Of a DNA stretch of 8,137 nt, positions 5,557-8,137 are shown in pieces. The stretch lies in contig CABQOJ010000048.1 of NCBI GenBank assembly GCA_902465775.1, positions 1-8,137 of the forward strand, written 5' to 3'. How positions within the stretch are numbered: position 1 is the first letter of the stretch; each line of letters begins with the position of its first letter. Position numbers and translations under genes: made by a program. This DNA is from an uncultured Porphyromonas sp. Lineage in GTDB: Bacteria > Bacteroidota > Bacteroidia > Bacteroidales > Porphyromonadaceae. The notes beneath the pieces were generated by a model. The model had not been told where the DNA came from. It ran no database searches and worked only from the letters and a program-made list of their open reading frames with translations.

Positions 5557-7400
5557 TCCTACAAGCACTATACAACTACTACGAGGCGATGCGCAAGGCA
5601 CATCGCATAGCGACCCCTGGACTAGAGGTCAAGCCCATTCGCTGGGTCATCGTCATTCGCGAAGATGGCACCTTCGTCCGACTAAAAGACCTCAAAGATC
5701 CAAGTGACAAGAAGAGCAAGGGACAGGACTATCTAGTCCCAGCTGGACTAAAGCGTAGCGGTAAGTGTCCACCCGCGCAACCCTTTTGGGACAATCGCAA
5801 GTATATCCTAGGGTATGAAGAGAGTGCCGAAGGGGTGTCACCCTGCACGGACCGTCTAGAGGACTTCAAGCGGGTTATGTCAGAGATCGCTGAGCACTAT
5901 CCAGACAATGCCAGCTTTAAGGCGGTTTGTCGCTTCTACGATCACTACCTCGGAGCCGAGACGCCTCTCCCCGAGGAGGCTCAGACCGAGCGCATCTTAG
6001 CATCAGACTGGATGACCTTCCAGCTACAAGGAGACACAGAGTTGCTAGCTACACAAGATGATGCGTACGACCTTGCCGCTCAAGCCTACAGTACGGAGGA
6101 AAACCTTGGGCGATGCCTTATCACGGGAGAGGAAAAGCCCCTAGCAGCCTTTCATGCTCGGATTGTAGCTCCAGGCTCTCAAGCGGGAGCCACAATAGCT
6201 AGCTTCAACGATCCAGCCTACCTTTCCTATGGCAAGAAGCAGGGCGAGAATGCGCCGATCTCCAAGTACGCCTCCTTTGCCCATACCACGGCTCTCAACG
6301 ACTTGCTCCGCAATGAGCAGACACGCTACACGCTCGGAGACATAAGCTATGTCTTTTGGAATTCGGATCTTGACGATCCTAGTATCAACGAGACCTTTCG
6401 CACCGTAACCTTCGAAGGCGTAAGGAATGACGAAGCTCAAGAGCAATCCGACACAGACAATGAGCAGCCTAAGCGAAGAGGTAAGAGTAAAAAGAAAGCC
6501 CCGAACCCAACGCAGGATACCTACAAAGTACTTGAGCAGTTCAAAGCAATCCGTGGTAACCGTGGTCAAGGAGAGCATTGGGAGGATGAGCGACAGTTTT
6601 ACGTCCTCGGACTGACAGCGGGCGGACGCATCACCATCAAGTATTGGCAGCAAGGGACTGTATCGGAGATCTTCGACAGAGTCTACCAGCATCTCGTTGA
6701 TATGAACATCGTCAGCTGGGATGGCTTCGTAGATGAGGAGAACCCTCCCCTACGCTCACTCTATGGCATCGTGAAGAGTGTTTCCACGCCCTCCAAGTCG
6801 AGCACCTTCGCCACGAACCTTGTGCAGAGCATCGTCGAGAGCATCCTCAGTGGCAATCCCTATCCGATGACCCTCCAGCAGGCCTGCGTCAACCGCATCA
6901 CGCAGGAGCGCACAGTCTCCGAGCTACGAGCGGCCATTCTCAAGGGCTGCATCAACCGCAAAGCAAGAATATACAAACATCTAAAAGAACTAGATATGGC
7001 TTTAGACAAGCAAAACGACAACATCGCCTACCTCGCCGGACGCCTCTTTGCCGTCCTCGAGCAGATCCAGCAAGCTTCACTAGGCAAAGGGGTCAATGCG
7101 ACCATACGAGATCGCTTTTACGCTAGCGCCTCCACTCGCCCTAACATGGTGATGGGACGACTCATCGCACTGTCCAACCACCACCTGAGCAAGCTGCGCA
7201 AGGAGAAGCCTGGATTAGCAGTAAACCTCGAGAAGCTCCTCGGAGAGATCTTCTCCTTGATCCCAGCTGAGGCGCCCACATTCCCCGCGACCTTCTCGCT
7301 AGATGAGCAGAGCCTCTTTGCCGTAGGCTACTATCATCAGAAAGTTGATACCTATAAGAAGGAAGAGACAACCAACCCAACAGAAGAAACAGAACAATAA
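5553..7400 (+). CDS. cas8c: CRISPR-associated protein Cas8c/Csd1 (type I-C large subunit)
   Basis: Large subunit of type I-C Cascade, which recognises the PAM and helps open target DNA. The 615 residues are within the usual Csd1 range. Visible family blocks are the N-terminal [32 protein letters not shown] (about 185-203), [20 protein letters not shown] followed by [18 protein letters not shown] (about 213-251), FWNSD, and the C-terminal helical part ([20 protein letters not shown]-like [22 protein letters not shown]). A highly charged Gln/Lys/Arg/Pro-rich stretch at about 292-325 looks like a flexible linker. The ATG overlaps the cas5c stop by four bases. An internal ATG at 6996 (M482) probably also initiates Cas11c. 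The gene is intact, unlike cas3. Confidence 0.95.
   Translation: MILQALYNYYEAMRKAHRIATPGLEVKPIRWVIVIREDGTFVRLKDLKDPSDKKSKGQDYLVPAGLKRSGKCPPAQPFWDNRKYILGYEESAEGVSPCTDRLEDFKRVMSEIAEHYPDNASFKAVCRFYDHYLGAETPLPEEAQTERILASDWMTFQLQGDTELLATQDDAYDLAAQAYSTEENLGRCLITGEEKPLAAFHARIVAPGSQAGATIASFNDPAYLSYGKKQGENAPISKYASFAHTTALNDLLRNEQTRYTLGDISYVFWNSDLDDPSINETFRTVTFEGVRNDEAQEQSDTDNEQPKRRGKSKKKAPNPTQDTYKVLEQFKAIRGNRGQGEHWEDERQFYVLGLTAGGRITIKYWQQGTVSEIFDRVYQHLVDMNIVSWDGFVDEENPPLRSLYGIVKSVSTPSKSSTFATNLVQSIVESILSGNPYPMTLQQACVNRITQERTVSELRAAILKGCINRKARIYKHLKELDMALDKQNDNIAYLAGRLFAVLEQIQQASLGKGVNATIRDRFYASASTRPNMVMGRLIALSNHHLSKLRKEKPGLAVNLEKLLGEIFSLIPAEAPTFPATFSLDEQSLFAVGYYHQKVDTYKKEETTNPTEETEQ
6996..7400 (+). CDS. 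Candidate Cas11c small subunit, internal start within cas8c
   Basis: In type I-C systems the small subunit Cas11c is made by internal translation initiation near the 3' end of cas8c; it lines the Cascade belly and stabilises the R-loop. Here an in-frame ATG at 6996 (M482 of Cas8c) would give 134 residues starting [18 protein letters not shown], helical in character, close to the expected small-subunit size. The roughly 40 bases before it (about 6955-6995) are distinctly A-rich (AAAGCAAGAATATACAAACA, then CTAAAAGAAC) inside an otherwise GC-richer gene. That is the sort of leader Bacteroidota use in place of a strong Shine-Dalgarno sequence. A further in-frame ATG at 6867 lacks such a leader. 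The product and start are inferred from family precedent and local composition, not proven. Confidence 0.55.
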   Translation: MALDKQNDNIAYLAGRLFAVLEQIQQASLGKGVNATIRDRFYASASTRPNMVMGRLIALSNHHLSKLRKEKPGLAVNLEKLLGEIFSLIPAEAPTFPATFSLDEQSLFAVGYYHQKVDTYKKEETTNPTEETEQ

Positions 7401-7411
7401 CCCATATAATC

Positions 7412-8137
7412 ATGTTACAGAATAGATATGACTTCATCCTACTCTTTGATGTCAAGGATGGCAACCCCAATGGAGACCCCGATGGTGGCAACCTGCCCCG
7501 CGTAGACCCTGAGACTGGCGAGGGACTCGTCACCGATGTATGTATCAAGCGCAAGGTGCGCAACTACATACAGATGGCGACTGACCAAGGCATCTTCGTC
7601 AGAGAGAACTCCGTCCTCAATGACTCCATCAATGAGGCTGTCGAAGAGGCTACAGGCAAGGATGCTAAGACGAAAAACGCCTCAGACCGTGACAAGGCTC
7701 GTGCCCTCATGTGTCAGAAGTATTACGACATACGCGCTTTCGGAGCTGTCCTCTCCACGGGCAACAATGCCGGTCAGGTGCGTGGTCCCATTCAGCTAAC
7801 CTTCGCACGCTCCATTGATCCGATCTTCCCTCACGAGCATACCATCACACGTATGGCTGCTACAGACGCTAAGGAGCAAAAGGCCAACGAAGAGGCTGAC
7901 GACAAGGGTGGCAACCGCACCATGGGGCGCAAAGCCACCGTGCCCTACGGACTATATAAGATGTATGGCTTCGTGACGCCACACTTTGCCGAGGATACAG
8001 GCTTCACGGAGGATGACTTGAAGCTCTTCTGGAAGGCACTCCAGAATATGTTTGACCTAGATCACTCCGCAGCCCGCGGACTCATGAGCCTGCAGAAGTT
8101 GATCATCTTCAAGCACGACTCTCCTCTGGGCAATGCG
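7412..8137 (+). CDS. cas7c: CRISPR-associated protein Cas7c/Csd2 (type I-C backbone), 3' end outside window
   Basis: Backbone subunit that polymerises along the crRNA spacer in type I-C Cascade. The frame is open from the ATG at 7412 to the window edge, giving 242 residues of an expected 280-300 or so. The N-terminus carries the hallmark [19 protein letters not shown] followed by a [13 protein letters not shown] block. Further on come [20 protein letters not shown] (about 109-128), [16 protein letters not shown] and a [16 protein letters not shown] segment, all typical of Csd2. It begins 11 bp after the cas8c stop behind an A/T-rich leader (CCCATATAATC) with no Shine-Dalgarno sequence. The position after cas8c is canonical; cas4, cas1, cas2 and the array would be expected next, beyond the window. 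Confidence 0.95.
   Translation, partial: MLQNRYDFILLFDVKDGNPNGDPDGGNLPRVDPETGEGLVTDVCIKRKVRNYIQMATDQGIFVRENSVLNDSINEAVEEATGKDAKTKNASDRDKARALMCQKYYDIRAFGAVLSTGNNAGQVRGPIQLTFARSIDPIFPHEHTITRMAATDAKEQKANEEADDKGGNRTMGRKATVPYGLYKMYGFVTPHFAEDTGFTEDDLKLFWKALQNMFDLDHSAARGLMSLQKLIIFKHDSPLGNA

Noticed and set aside
6141..6692. 183-codon - strand open frame opposite cas8c
   Set aside because: Lies entirely within the confidently identified Cas8c frame and shows no recognisable motifs.

Overview
The window looks like a Bacteroidota chromosome, most likely Porphyromonas or a close relative. The coding regions have moderate GC, start codons lack clear Shine-Dalgarno sequences and sit behind A/T-rich leaders, and the protein families fit that group. 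The genus is an inference from overall sequence character; no rRNA or other marker gene is present.

Bases 1-1899 are a compact housekeeping cluster on the + strand: the 3' part of a thioredoxin-type glutathione peroxidase, a short three-helix NfeD-family membrane protein, and an SPFH/band-7 (paraslipin/QmcA-like) protein. Gaps are 14 and 22 bp, so co-transcription is likely. NfeD and SPFH proteins are a well-known pair that act together in membrane microdomains. A bulged hairpin spans the SPFH stop codon and may end this unit.

Bases 1900-2533 have no convincing long gene. They hold a perfect 11-bp inverted repeat inside a longer imperfect stem, nested shorter inverted repeats, three copies of TACGAGTA, an 18-codon lysine-rich mini-ORF, and a strong GC-rich hairpin about 40 bp before the next operon.

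From 2534 to the right edge lies a type I-C CRISPR-Cas interference operon in canonical order: cas3, cas5c, cas8c, cas7c (cas7c runs off the window). The genes are tightly packed (4-bp gap, 4-bp ATGA overlap, 11-bp gap). In the expected system Cas5c processes pre-crRNA, Cas8c, Cas7c and Cas11c form Cascade with it, and Cas3 unwinds and degrades target DNA. No array and no cas4, cas1 or cas2 lies in the window; the family order places them just downstream.

Two points stand out. cas3 carries a frameshift near 4013-4016 that separates the HD nuclease and first RecA lobe from the second RecA lobe, best explained by loss of one CG from a GCGCG run. And cas8c contains an in-frame ATG at 6996 behind an unusually A-rich stretch, the expected position for internal initiation of the small subunit Cas11c (134 aa). 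The system is a known type, not a new one; its interest lies in these deviations and in the structured region upstream.
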